Source of the DNA: Tetrapyrgos nigripes
Taxonomy: Eukaryota; Basidiomycota; Agaricomycetes; Agaricales; Campanellaceae
Assembly: GCA_013368315.1 (NCBI GenBank)
Contig: JAACJM010000318.1
Span: 19,304 to 83,303, forward strand
Length of the DNA stretch: 64,000 bases
Direction: 5' to 3'
Part shown: positions 1 through 12,035 of the stretch, piece after piece
Position numbering within the stretch: position 1 is the stretch's first letter
Layout of the letters: the number at the start of each line of letters is the position of its first letter
Notes under the pieces: model-generated
What the model saw: only the letters and a program-made list of their open reading frames with translations
What the model was told of the DNA's origin: nothing
The model's database searches: none
Program-made: the position numbers and the translations under genes

Positions 1-345
1 GTAGAGGTGGTGATGGTTCGCAAAGAGGATGTAAAAGATTACGAAGCTGTTGACGCCTGTGACTTATAGAGCGATGCGGCCAGGATTTTACTCACTATGA
101 TGTCATTGCTCATAAGTTCCTTGCACCGTAGACTTTCTTAGGTTATAGTGAGCAAAATCCTGGCCTGGTCGGTCTAAAATAACTCAAGACAATTGAATAC
201 GCAATTCAATATCTCTATCTATCTATCTATCTATCTGCGTACCATCTCAGAGTTTCCTGAACCTATTGATGGTGACGTCATGGTGAGCAAAATCCTGGCC
301 GTGTCGGTCTACACCTGACATGCATCAATAGCTTAGTAATCTTTT
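1..345. repeat. TIR-type element with GGCCAGGATTTT ends
   Basis: Positions 68-180 are bounded by inverted arms reading GCGGCCAGGATTTTACTCAC on the left and the complement at about 155-176 on the right. A second half-copy in mirrored orientation lies at about 270-345. Positions 1-180 reappear inverted at about 23,815-24,000, including about 70 bp outside the arms, so the mobile or duplicated unit is longer than the TIR core and runs off the left edge of the window. No coding capacity and no clear target duplication are visible. It is a non-autonomous element of undetermined superfamily. Confidence 0.6.
212..236. repeat. TCTA microsatellite
   Basis: About six tandem copies of the tetranucleotide TCTA/ATCT lie between the two half-elements of the TIR repeat. 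Confidence 0.85.
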
Positions 346-349
346 TCCA

Positions 350-562
350 CTTGCTCTCACTCAACCCATCCCAACCCATCCGACTCCTGCTAGCTCAACC
401 CAACTCATCCCAACATCTCATTCCAATCCCAACTCATCCCAACCCATCCTATCCCAATCAACCCATCCCATCCCATCCCAACCCATCCCAACCCAACCCA
501 TCCCAACCCATCCCAGGGTTTCCAACCCTACGATCAACCCAACAAGGTCCTAATAACCCCCT
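350..562. repeat. C-rich minisatellite ending in telomere-like sequence
   Basis: Degenerate tandem CCCAACCCATCC units run from about 360 to 510. They are followed by CCTAATAACCCCCTAACCCT, a slightly degraded version of the telomere-like tract found after other C-rich minisatellites at 32.6, 47.7 and 56.9 kb. ORFs here on both strands are low-complexity and not credible genes. Positions 563-1,300 hold no recognisable feature. Confidence 0.6.
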
Positions 563-1329
563 AACCCTACGCATCAGGGCAGGTTTGGGCGTGTGGGCTA
601 TTTGAGAGATGGATTTGCCGTCCGAATCGATTGGCATCGTTTTCAACGTGATCTGAGCGCGTGCACACGAGCTACAGCGGGTTTTTAAATGTTTATGTAT
701 ACTGGTAGTAACAAACGTTGTTATTCTCTCGGACAAAATCGAATCGATTCTGAATGCCTGGAAACGCGTAAACCCACACAATCGAAACGATAGCTCAAAA
801 AACTAAAAAATGCAAGGGAGAAGTGCAATTAGGGCCAAAAAGCAACTTTTCAGTCTTCAACCCTGTATTTGACGACCTGTGCATCGCCTTACAGGTCCGT
901 AACCTTTACCGATAGAATAAGGGGGATGGAATGCCCCCCCTGGCTTCTTTGGGGGATTTTTGAACGGTGCGAACTCTTACAAGAAGAAGGGAAAGCCTAA
1001 CTATGGCAGAGTGGTCAAAGCGCTGCCAAAAATACTTTCTTTGCGCAGAACCTCTCATGCTGCTGCTCCGCAGCTTTCAATAGACCAGCTTTCTCATTTT
1101 TCTATCAAACCAAAAGGTAGATATTGGAACTTTATTGAACGGAACACAGCTGCGCAATACAGAAAGCAAAAAAATTGAACGCCGTTTGTATTGCAATTAC
1201 TGAGAAAATAGAATGGGTGTGTAAGCGGATTCCTATGTAAGTGGACTGTCGAAATCGATTGGTGAAGTTTCCGAGTGGATCTGAGAGAAGGAGAATGCGC
1301 TAGTGAGGCTTGAGCGTGGTGGTGGATGA

Positions 1330-1585
1330 GGGTGAGTACTTGCAACGCTCAAGTCGTTGGAGGGTGTATCTACCTAGGAATGACTTGAGGATTGCAGTGG
1401 AGCTCTATCTTCTAGATACGACTTGAGCGTTGCGGTTGAATGCAACAACTAGAGAGTAAATACTTCCAACAATCAAGTCATCGGAGGTGATACCTACAAG
1501 GTACAACGACTTGAGCATTGGGATTGAATGAGGATGCATACTTACAGCTCAAGTCGTTGGACATTGTATCTACTTTGTACAATAT
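1330..1585. repeat. Degenerate tandem repeat containing ACTCAAGTCGTTGGA
   Basis: Four degenerate units contain ACTCAAGTCGTTGG or its complement, alternating with short inverted segments. It precedes other repeats with the same CAAGTCG core (2.4 and 50 kb). No coding potential is seen. Confidence 0.5.
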
Positions 1586-1744
1586 ATAACAACAACGATT
1601 GCTACGCACAAGCTTGATCAAAGATCAGTTGATTATTGCAGACTATTTTTCACCTAGTACAACCTGAATATCTAAGTATATTGATAGGCCACTGGTATAT
1701 CTATTCCGGATCTTTAAGTACTTATTAGACAAGTACTAGCGCGT

Positions 1745-1965
1745 TGCAATACATCATCAGTGTACGCAGCATCTCAGATGCATAGGCTTACCCACAACTA
1801 GTAACGGGCAGTCAACTTACTCACACAATACATCATCAGTGTATGCAGCGTCCCAGACACTAGTGACACTACGCGTAATATCCTAAATCCATCATCTTAC
1901 CCACAACCAGTTATGGGTAGCAAACTCGTTCACACGAGACATCATCAGTGTACGCACAACATCCT
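1745..1965. repeat. Three-copy tandem repeat with CATCATCAGTGTA core
   Basis: ACATCATCAGTGTACGCA recurs at about 1,751, 1,829 and 1,929. Copies are separated by TTACCCACAACTAGT-type segments. Units are about 80-100 bp and diverged. No ORF of interest. Confidence 0.6.
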
Positions 1966-2097
1966 GAATGCATACCTGAGGCCTAAATTAATGGGGGGAC
2001 CCACGATGGTCATAGCGGGACTTGTTATAATATTAGAACTTACTGGACACTCCAAGTGTCCAAAAAATCATGAATGCTAAGTATACTACTATAGTAT

Positions 2098-3015
2098 ACT
2101 CAGAGTGTTTGGGACACTGTGAGTGTTCACTCCGCTCACAGCGTCCACATTATTCTATATATGTATGAATAGCTGAATGTATTTAATACCATTCGTGTTC
2201 ATTCTCATCCGTGCAGACACAGAATGCAACGCTGGTGGCAGAGCATTCTGTATCATGCACACACAGAATGCTAGCTACGCTGTGAGCGGAGCACTCTGTA
2301 TCATGCATGCATCATACAGAATGCAATGCTGACAGCGGAGCATCCTGTGTAATGCGGTGAACACTCAAGTCGTCTTTGACCGACTTCAGCGTTCACGCTG
2401 TGAGCGGAGCACTCTGTATCATGCATGCATCATACAGAATGCAACGCTGACAGCGGAGCATCTGTAATGCGGTGAACGCTCAAGTCGTCTTTGACCGACT
2501 TCAGCGTTCACGAAAATATCATAAATATAATCTTATTCTTCAGCCACCGAGAGAAAACAATTCATATCTACATGAATTCTCCATCGTTTTGCTTGAATAG
2601 TATACCATTTTAAAGCTATGTACTAGCGTTATAGACACGACGATAATATATATTAACTTTGGAATACACAGTCATCAATATTGCTTTTGACTGTTTTTGC
2701 TTAATTAAAAATACTTCCAGTCCCCTAATGCACTGGTCCTATAAATAGGAAATGTAGGGATTAATTCAGGGCACTTTTCTGTGCAAACAAAACAACCTGT
2801 TTATGCGTAAAATTCTTTGTTTTCTTCAAAATTGTCAAAAAATACATGAGAGGAACATTCACTTAGGACGCTCAAGTCGAGCATCCATACCTCCGCTGTC
2901 AGTGGAGCATGCATGCATGCACAGAATGCAACGCTGATAGCGGAGCATCCTACAGTTACATAAATTTTACGGACGCTCTGAGCGTCCATAACTTTCACGG
3001 ACACTGTCCAAAAAA
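2098..3015. mobile_element. Long-armed inverted-repeat element, right-truncated copy
   Basis: A left arm at about 2,100-2,500 begins near GAGTGTTTGGGACACTG and contains hairpins such as GTGAACGCTCAAGTCG...CGACTTCAGCGTTCAC. It leads into an AT-rich body at 2,510-2,990. The body recurs in the same orientation at 49,740-50,240, while the arm recurs there in inverted orientation at the far end (50,250-50,575). The two copies are therefore reciprocal truncations of one element with long terminal inverted repeats. No transposase is present, so it is MITE- or foldback-like. Hairpins GGACGCTCTGAGCGTCC (near 2,970) continue to about 3,110. Confidence 0.6.
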
Positions 3016-3383
3016 TTATTGGATGCTGAGTGTCCTGCAATTTCACAGTCACTGTCCATAAATTTCACGGAAGCTCAAAGCGTTCATGATTTTATCGACA
3101 GTCCAAGTGACCCATAATTTCTCAGCTTGGTCGTCCACACAGCGAATTCCGACCAAGTAGGAATTCGTTGTATCTGTCAGTAGATACTCCTACTTGCAGA
3201 TACACTGAGTCAGACTCGAACAAGGTTTATACGAAATCAGTAAATTGATACTCTATAGCTATATACAGGTGTTTCAAGAATATGTAAGTCCGTGAACACG
3301 TATGACTGTGTGTATGACTGTGCAGAGAACCGGAAGTACGAGAAATAAGATCTAGCAAAGAAATACGTGCGTAGTGCTAAAGA

Positions 3384-6300
3384 TTATCTATTCTTCCTCG
3401 AACCCTTACTCTGGTTTGGTCGGATGCGGAATCTGTCCAACGGTGGAGACAAGGACCCAGAAGGTGCTGAAGCTATAGAGCCTATTGCACGAGTAGGAAG
3501 CCGGTAGACGGGGCGATTACCTGTGGGATTACCTGGGACAGCGGAAGAGGAAGCATACGAGGGGCCCTTCTTGGCCGGCCTACCAGCTTTATGGGAAGAA
3601 TTCCATCAGTGTACAAAAAGACCTGGTAATAAGCACTTACAAGGAACAAGTCTCCCATCGTCACTGGAGTCGTCACTGGAGTCGTCACCTTCATTGCCAA
3701 TTCTCCTTCTTTGTCTTGAATCCTTCCCCTTGATGTCTTCATCTTCATTGCTGGAGAGACTGCCAGTTCTCCTCCTTTTATTGGCATCTAAAAAGCCACA
3801 GTAAGTCACTAACATGCCGTACAAACTCTCGATGCTTACCCATCTTCATATTCGACAGGGGAGTAGTGAGCTCTTCTAGATCTGTCAAAGGATAAGCTAT
3901 TATTCACCAACATAATAACCCTACAACTAACCCTTGTCCGTAGTCGGTGTTGCAGGACGCTGGTGAGGTTCGTCGCCGTACATGGCGAGATCCAAGTCGA
4001 GTGTTGCTGAAGAGCTTGACAAGGAAAGACTCGGAGGAAGCCTGGGAGAATTTGTGCCGTACATAAGCTGGTCCAAATCGTCGTCTAAGCCATCGTTTCT
4101 ACTGGTCCTGACTGGTGATGTACTAGTTTCAGGTGTTATGTCTGCCATCTCAACGTCCTGGGAAGACTCGTCAAAGTATGGGTTGGACATGGTAGAGTCG
4201 TCCTCTTTCTCAACAGGAGCAGAAGGCTCAGCTTTGTTCTTCCCCTTCTTAGCTTTAACATTGTCCCCTCCCGGGTTGGCATGTCTAGTATCGGTGTCCG
4301 TGTCTGTAGAAGAGCGAGCTTCCATCTCTTTCTGTTTCTTCTTCTTCGCTTTCTTGCCACCTAGAGCTGCAGGCTCAGAACGATCAGCCTTCTCCTTCAT
4401 ATTGGTGTCTGTGTCTGAAGCAGAACGAGCTTCCATCTCCTTCTGTTTCCTCTTCTTCGCTTTCTTGCCACCCGGAGCTGCAGGCTCAGAATGATCAACC
4501 TTCTCCTTCATATTGGTGTCTATGTCTGAAGCAGAACGAGCTTCCATCTCCTTCTGTTTCTTCTTCTTCGCTTTCTTGCCACCCGGAGCTGCAGGCTCAG
4601 AACGATCAGCCTTCTCCTTCATATTGGTGTCTGTGTCTGTAGCAGAACGAGCTTCCATCTCCTTCTGTTTCTTCTTCGCTTTCTTGCCACCCGGAGCTGC
4701 AGGCTCAGAACGATCAGCCTTCTCCTTCATATTGGTGTCTGTGTCTGCAGAACGAGCTTCCCTCTCCTTCCGTTTCTTCTTCCTCGCTTTCTCATCACCC
4801 GGAGCTGCAGGCTCAGAACGATCAGCCTTCTCCTTCCTCTCCTTCACATTGTCAACACGCTCAGCTTTCTCTTTCTTCTTCTTGGTAGGTGGGTCAAGGT
4901 CTGCAGAAGGCTGAGCAGCGTTCTTCCTCTTAGCTTTATCATTGTCGACAACCTGTGAAGCTAACAATTGAATGTCTGGATGCTTTACTGTGGCCAGCTT
5001 TTTGGGGGCTTTTGTCTGCTTGGAGGCGTTATCTGCTTGAGATGCTTCAGCTTTCGTTTGGGCCTCGTCATCTGTAGGGTTGCTAGTCTGTTGTGACTCA
5101 TCATCGGACTGGAGCTCCTTTGGAAAGTGACCAATTCCACCGCGTATGACATCCTCTGCCTCTTGCATATCTACAGTAAAGTGACTTGAAAAGAAAGTAA
5201 GACAACTAGTCAATTTATAAACTCACCCTTGTTTAGCCTCTTGTTCTCATCAACCTTTGTGTTGGTGAAGATGCCTGCCATTGTCTCCTTTCCCTCCGCA
5301 ACTTTTGTCATCAAAATATCGGTCGAGTCGTTAGCTAGGAGATGAAATGCTTTTACGGGCTTGCTTTGAGGTTGCCTAAGTGCTCGAGCAATGACTTGGG
5401 CCTCAGTCTGACTGGACCATGCTTGATCCTATGAATGCTTTAACAGAAATGTAAGAACGTTAAGCTAAAGATACTTACAAAAAGAATGACGATATTAGCC
5501 TCAGTCAGATTGAGCCCTTCACTTCCAATAACTGAAAACACGAGAACACGAGGATCATCCTCTCCTCCCTTCTTGAACTTCTCTACCGTGGCAGATCGCA
5601 CGTCATAATCATCTTTTCCATCTATACTCAGGGCCTTCACACCGTAAAGCTTGAGGACCTAAAAGATATCAGGTCAGCAAAGTAGTATCATTACAAAAGA
5701 ATATCTTACGAGCAGTAGCAACTTCGTAAGTGAAGGAAATTCGGAGTATATCAGAATTTTGCGTGTTCGCTTGGGCGTTTCACCAGGTTTGAGTTTCGGA
5801 GGTATAGGAAATTCAGGCTGGCCGTTTTTGAACTGAGGGTCCCCCACGTCATCTTGCTTAAGGTAATGCCTACAGAGCATGGCACAGACTGTCATTTTGG
5901 TAGATCTGATAGGATTCCATTCTTTCAGAGATTTGGGAGACGGGAGAGGATCCTCTCTGTTGTCCTTTGCATAAGCGATCAGCATACGATACTCTAAGTA
6001 GAAGCTCTATTTTCCACAACTCAGTAAAGACTTGGAATCCAATGAGCATGAACGTACCTTTGTATGCCATACAGCAAGCTCATTTGCTGTACTCGCACTA
6101 GTTCCAACCGTTCATTAGACAAACCAAAATAGATTATATATAAAGACTCACTTGGACCTTGCCTCCTTGGCCTTGCTATGAAGAATAGATTTTTCTCGTT
6201 CAGTGAGATCAAGGTAGCACATATATTGCTTCAGGGGAGGTAAATCCAAGAGTTTCTGGCCGTTCCACTTTACACTCTGACTAGTGCGTCGAATAATGTG

Positions 6301-8631
6301 GCCTTGAAATTGGTCATGCATCTTCTTTACGTATGCTTTCATCAGCTTGGCTACTGACTTTCCGTCATCGTCCAGCTTTTTCGCCTGTCTGATAGACCTC
6401 TCATAGTCTTTGGAGTCAGCAAACGAAGCTTCGCTGACAAAGTAAGGAATGTCAAGAAGACGGCCCAAAGATAAAATGTCCTGTAATAACAACGGCTTAA
6501 CATATAGGCTTGTTAAGCTGAAAAGATCATACACTCGCCTTGGGTGAAGTATGAAGAGGAGTCCCAGTTAGACCCAACTTGACGTAGGCCTTCTGCATTA
6601 ACGCCAGGACCGAATAATAACGGGCTCCCAGGTTTCGGAAAAGGTGCATCTCGTCCACTGTCACAGTGAGGAATTCCTGGCCGAAAATTGTCTTATCCAG
6701 TGACCTCACAAACTGCTTAGGCAACTCCCATGGCCGTTGGGTTTTATCTGCCTTCGTCCGAAATGCTGAAGTGAATTCGTTACACAGAGACTAACACAAG
6801 TCAGTTAAAGAAAAAGGAGAGAAATAATGCACGTTACATACTGAATGTGTAGTGATTATCAAAACATTCTGAGGGCTTTGCTTTGATTTTCGAAAGTCTG
6901 AGCCCTCTCCCCAAAATTCAGGATTACCAGTTCTTGAACTTCGATAGACAAAAATGTCAACGCTTCCAGGACGAAATGTGCGTTTCACTTCCTTTATGAC
7001 CTGATCCTGAAGCGTTCCTGGAACAACGAGAAGGTGTGGAGCTGATGGAATCACCTTCTTGCCCTTTAAAAAAGGTTTTTCCTCTGAAAGCAAGTTTCGT
7101 TAGATACAAATCCTATCAACAAATGCAAGCTATCGCAGTTCGACTTACTGAGAAATGGAGGAAGTTCTTCTTTCTTCTCCTGTATGATGATGGCCTGGTT
7201 GAGGGTAGCGATGAATCCCATCATCAACGCCGTTTTACCCAGCCCTACATCATCGGCAATGAGCATACCAGTTGAAACACTAGCATCGGCCGTTTCTGAT
7301 AACACCCCTCGAAAAGCAGCATGGATGCCAACCATTTGGTGCCAATGTAGTTTGAATGGCATCAAGGTTGCGATATCACCGAAAGCATCTGGGTTGTCCC
7401 ATTTGTTTAGCCCTTGCTGGTGTAGATGGACGTTAAATTGATGAGGAAGTTCGTCTTTCCGGTAACCTAGCCTGCGGACCAGAGTCTCTATATTCATTGA
7501 TGCTTCAGTCCCTACACCCAGATCGCCCTTTCCTGCGAGAGACAATACATCTAGTTGAGCAGGCAACAATAAAGGGTCACCACCGCTATCATCATCCTCT
7601 CCAAAGTATGTCTCGTAGAGGGTCATCAGATACTCGATGTCTTCCTGAGATGCTATGTAAGAAACTTGTCCTTTTTTCAGAGTAGAAAGTTCTACAACAA
7701 AAATAGAGATTCAGATTTAACTCAGCTACGGATGATCATACTACTTACGAGTGCGGTTAACCTGATTTTTCACCCGGTGACTCCTAACTTTCACTCCAAA
7801 GGCATCCAAAATACGCTCCAGTTCCAGCATCATGTCTTCCGCCATCTTGCAATTCTCCTCAGTACCGTAGATTTTTACAAGCTCTTTCCACTTGGAGACG
7901 GCATGTATGACCTTCGCTACTTCTCTCGTTTTTGAGGTACTAGTTAGAGCTTCAAGCACGTATGTAAGTAAATCACAGCTCACATAGCAGCTGTTGTAAA
8001 ACACACCTTCAAAAGAAGACTTGGCTTGTTTCTGAAGCTCGTCGAAGTTTTTCATATCCGCTAAGTGCTTCCTCCGTAGTCTGTCCCATGACCTTTGAGC
8101 CAAATGACCAGCCAAAACGCAAAGTGGTTCTAAAAGTATACCGCCTTCGAATGCTTCCTCCCCAAACAGTTCCTCTGCAATACTAATATGGGTTCTAGCG
8201 ATGTAATTTTCTGATCTGGGAAACTGGGAAAGGTTTTGGTTCGCAAGCATTATCGAAATCGGATGTACGTTAGAATCTCGAAAACACTGGACCATCGTGT
8301 TATGCACTTTCATTTTCTCGAGACGACTGTTGATGAAATTCTGCCAAAGAATTCTACCCTTGGCGACCGGATAACCCTTGCCACCTTTGTAGTATCTTGT
8401 CCGTTTCGCTGATGGTAGAGAAATATAGGTACTGAAGAAAGATTTGACGTCCTTCATGTCCTCCCGGAGCCAAGGATAGCCTCTAGGCATTTTATTGTTC
8501 TCAGGAATGTTTGGAAATAGCTTCTCAATACCCGTCAAAGATTGCCACTGGGGGAGACACCATGGATAAGGCCTGTCTTGATTGGAGGCGTACAGTTCCA
8601 GAAGAACTTGAGAAATAGGAGTTAAGCCCAT
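3384..8631 (-). CDS. SNF2-family DNA-dependent ATPase with Lys-rich repetitive tail
   Basis: Thirteen exons join in frame to 1,527 aa (8631-7749, 7691-7149, 7083-6842, 6790-6539, 6480-6152, 6097-6058, 5991-5710, 5658-5479, 5428-5227, 5170-3932, 3881-3840, 3787-3641, 3586-3384). The first 430 residues are unrecognised. Then come the SNF2 motifs: DDVGLGKT at about 441-448 (Walker A), DEMH at about 602-605 (Walker B; DEAH or DEGH is usual), HIIRRT, GSEGLNL near 902 and QTEAQVIARALRQPQ near 924-938 (motif VI). Family members translocate on DNA to remodel nucleosomes or other DNA-bound proteins. The tail carries five copies of a roughly 36-aa unit (KADRSEPAAPGGKKAKK...), presumably disordered and nucleic-acid binding, and a last exon with SGRPAKKG, a weak AT-hook-like core. 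The intron at 6538-6481 starts with GC. The ATPase call is secure; subfamily and partners are unknown. Confidence 0.87.
4290..4880 (-). repeat. In-gene tandem repeat of about 111 bp
   Basis: Five near-identical units encode the KADRSEPAAPGG / KKKQKEMEARS block of the SNF2-like protein. Unit lengths differ by multiples of 3 (108-114 bp), so the frame is kept. Long ORFs on the opposite strand here (Ser/Phe-rich) are shadows of the repeat. Confidence 0.85.
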
Positions 8632-9230
8632 GTCGAAGTAGAACGCAGTGATACTAGGACCAAGTCGTTACGCAGCTTGCTAGCCAACGTAAAAGCGGAT
8701 CCAGTATCGAATAACGCAGCCTGCTAGCCAACGTATTCAGGTCCAGCAAGAGGATAGACAGGAAAAGTCGTTGAAGAATCTAGATAAGAATTTCTGGCCA
8801 ATAGTAGTATGAGAGCTGTAGAAGAGGATGGAAAGGAGGATAGAGAGGAGGTGAAATGTCTAGTAACTTATAAGGCGGGTGTAGTAGATAAGCATTTCAG
8901 GCCAGCAGTACGAGTGCTGTAGCCAGATCGATCAGGTATGTAATGGAAAATCAGAGATGATCATCTGGCATACGTATACTCGGTAGGGAGTAGCCTTGAC
9001 AACGAGTGGTTCCAAGCATGAGGCACTCCCTTTCGGAGTTCCTTCCGGCTTAATCTCCCTGAAACTGAGTAGATCAATGCATGAGGCAAGGAAAGAATAC
9101 GTCCTTGCCCTTAGCCGACCAAGTTGGGACGTGTCATGATAGACTATAGATTGCTGGTACTAGTCTGGACAGTCTCATGAGGGGGAGGTGATAAAGATAT
9201 TGTCTTAGAGGCCTTGAGCCACTTCGTCTT
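8632..9230. other. Intergenic region upstream of the SNF2-like gene
   Basis: This is probably the promoter side of the minus-strand SNF2-like gene. A short direct duplication, TGCTAGCCAACGTA, occurs near 8,677 and 8,721. I see no ORF, RNA gene or element boundary. Confidence 0.4.
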
Positions 9231-10960
9231 TCATATAGCAAGCTTCACCAGAAGCATTGAAAGTTCAGGAGGTTTCCATTACCGCGTTTTTCCACAGCAT
9301 TGATGTTCTCTGTCATATGGCGAGCTCCGCCAGAAGCGTTCAGGGTTCAAGAGGTTTCCATTTTTTCCACAGTATTGACGTTGGCCGTCCTGAGCCACTC
9401 AGGCCTGGTGAAAAGTGCCCTGTAGATCTTTCATACAGAGCATCGGCTGGATGACGAAATTCATGTGTTACATAGATAGATCACGGGTTTATCTAGGTAA
9501 ATTTCTCACAATACTAAAGTGCTGCAGAAAGGGCGCTCCCTTCGACCGTTCGGTAAAATTCTAGTCTAGTAACTTTCAAAGTACTGTATAATTTCAACCT
9601 TAAGTTCATGGGGTCCGGGCGTTACATTTTCTACCGGGTTCAGGGCTCCAAGTTACGTGTTACGCGTTGTGTGTATAGTACTGGCACGCATAAGGCCTGC
9701 CGCCGCCAGCGAATTTTTACCTACAAAAGTGTTACAAATGCGGTTCAGAGGCTTCCAATACGTGTGTTCAGAGGGTCTTGTTACTTGTTATGGAACTTAT
9801 GGTCGAAATTATACAGTATCTAGATATATATCTTATGCCAAGTGGATTGAGGATAGAGGCACATTCTTGTGGATGGGTGGCCAATGGGTCGTCGTAGTGG
9901 TGGGTACCCACAGCACATGATGACCCATAGGAATTGACCCACGACCTACATAGGTAACCCAGCCAACACTCTGTTTTCATATAGCAAACTCTGCCAGAAG
10001 CGTTCAGTGCTCAAGGGTTTTCGCCACTCGTTTGTATAGAGCTTATCTCTTCGGGTAACACAAGCTCGGCTTTTTCCGTGAGGGGCCTCGCCTGAGTCAC
10101 TTCTTGTATTAGAGCTTATTAGATCTGTCATATGGCGAGCTCCGCCAGAAGCGTTCAGGGCTCAAGAGGTTTCCATTTTTCTGCAGTATTGATGTTAGCT
10201 GTCCTGAGCCGCTCAGGCCTGGTGAAAAGTGCCCTGTAGATCTTTCATATAGCAAGCTCCGCCAGAAGCGTTCAGTGCTCAAGGGTTTTCCATTTTTCCG
10301 CAGTAGTCACGTTAGCCGTCCTGAGCCACTCGCTTGTATAGAGCAGGCTTGCTTTTTTCCATGAGGGACCTCGCCTGAGTCACTCCTTGTATTAGAGCTT
10401 ATTAAATTTGTCATATGGCGAGCTCTGCCAGAAGCGTTCAGGGCTCAAGAGGTTTCCATTTTTCTGCAGTTGACGTTAGCTGTCCTGAGCCACTCAGGCC
10501 TGGTGAAAAGTGCCCTGTAGATCCTTCATATAGCAAGCTCCGCCAGAAGCGTTCAGTGCTCAAGGGTTTTCCATTTTTCCGCAGTGTTCACGTTAGCCGT
10601 CCTGAGCCACTCGCTTGTATAGAGCAAGCTTGCTTTTTTCCGTGAGGGGCCTCGCCTGAGTCACTTCTTGTATTAGAGCTTATTAGATCTGTCATATGGC
10701 GAGCTCCGCCAGAAGCGTTCAGGGCTCAAGAGGTTTCCATTTTTCTGCAGTTGACGTTAGCTGTCCTGAGCCACTCAGGCCTGGTGAAAAGTGCCCTGTA
10801 GATCTTTCATATAGCAAGCTCCGCCAGAAGCGTTCAGTGCTCAAGGGTTTTCCATTTTTCCGCAGTATTCACGTTAGCCGTCCTGAGCCACTCGCTTGTA
10901 TAGAGCAAGCTCGCTTTTTTCGGTGTCTGATGAAAGGGGTCTGAGCCATTGCTGAAGCGT
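9231..10960. repeat. About 281-bp tandem repeat, three full copies plus diverged relics
   Basis: Full units start at TCATATGGCGAGCTC near 10,129, 10,411 and 10,692 (spacing 282 and 281 bp). Each unit is itself two diverged half-units, both containing CGCCAGAAGCGTTCAG and a CCTGAGCCACTC segment. Older partial copies lie at 9,233-9,456 and 9,975-10,125, separated by unrelated sequence, and a small relic lies near 11,340. ORFs through the units (for example 10,415-10,645) are repeat-driven and not credible as genes. Confidence 0.8.
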
Positions 10961-12030
10961 GGCGAGTATGAGGCCATCTCTTTAGAATAAGTAATTGATT
11001 CTACAACTCACAACTTGTATGTGAAATCAGGACTGCAAAGGAGGTTTCTGTAGAATAATTGAAGAAAGAGCGTGTAATGATCGGCTTCTGAATTTATCAT
11101 AGTACTCTGTCGCCATCTCCTGTATCGTCCTTGACCTCCACATCATCTCTCTCTCCCTCTTTGATTCAAGAAAGAGCTGCCCATTTTGATGAGTGCGAGT
11201 GGTAAACATAGCCACAAGCGGAAACGCAGTGTAAAGAACTTGTCCTCATTCTTCAGCCTCATAACTGGTTCAAGGTATCAATGACAAGCCATACGTTTAC
11301 TTTTCACTAGGCTTAAGTGCAGGTTTTAATCTTAGTGGCCCTGAGCCACTCAGCCTGGTGAAAAGCGCATGTGTGAAGGAACGGTGAAGACCTAGCTGAA
11401 AAATGAGCACGGCCGATGGCAAGCTGAGTCACTCCATGAATTAGTCTATGTCAATGCTGAAGTCATTCTACCTTGCTGAGCTGTAAAAGAGTCAGCCGAT
11501 GGCTTAGGAACGCCTACCTGGAGTCACTTAGATTACGTTAATGCTCCGCCGATATCATCTTTGACATTCACGTTCAAGGAATCTTTGGAGGTCTATTTCA
11601 CAACCCTTAGACAGGACCCTGACTCTGCTGGCTTTAAGTTGCTGTAGTAGTCTTAGTATATCAAGCGCTCCCTTTCCCTCTCTTTGACTCTCAAATCATC
11701 CTTCCCATCTCTCTTCGACACTCGAACCAACCATTCCATCCCTCTTCAACGCTCAAGTCATCCATTCCATCCCTTTTCAACGCTCAAGTCATCTTTTCCG
11801 CCCTATCTCTACACTCAAGTCATCCTTTCTGGTCTTCTCCACCCTCTTCAACGTTCTCAACTCTTCTGATTGTCTTCGTAAGTGCTTTCTGTTGCTATGT
11901 TTGTCTTGGTGTTCATCTTTGTGTTCACAGCCCAAGTCGTCTTCTTTGTAATCGTTCCTTGGCCCAATACATTGGAGAGCACTCTGTGTATTACCGATAC
12001 AGTGGAAAGCATTTCCTGTATTTGAGCCTT
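10961..12030. other. Intergenic region with a short CTCAAGTCAT repeat
   Basis: Positions 10,961-11,670 show only repeat relics (CCTGAGCCACTC near 11,340). Positions 11,680-11,870 hold four or five pyrimidine-rich units of about 35 bp, each containing CTCAAGTCATCC or a variant. The end of the region should hold the promoter of the plus-strand gene at 12,036. A short CTTATAC lies just before its ATG, but no firm promoter element can be named. Confidence 0.45.
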
Positions 12031-12035
12031 ATACA

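Noticed and set aside
1004..1014. TGGCAGAGTGG, a perfect match to a tRNA A-box
   Set aside because: No B-box (GGTTCGANTCC) or cloverleaf follows within a reasonable distance. It could be a tRNA-derived relic but is not supported.
3982..4914. Plus-strand ORFs rich in Ser, Phe and Ala opposite the SNF2-like gene tail
   Set aside because: They are the reverse of the Lys-rich tandem repeat of the minus-strand exon, which joins in frame to the ATPase.
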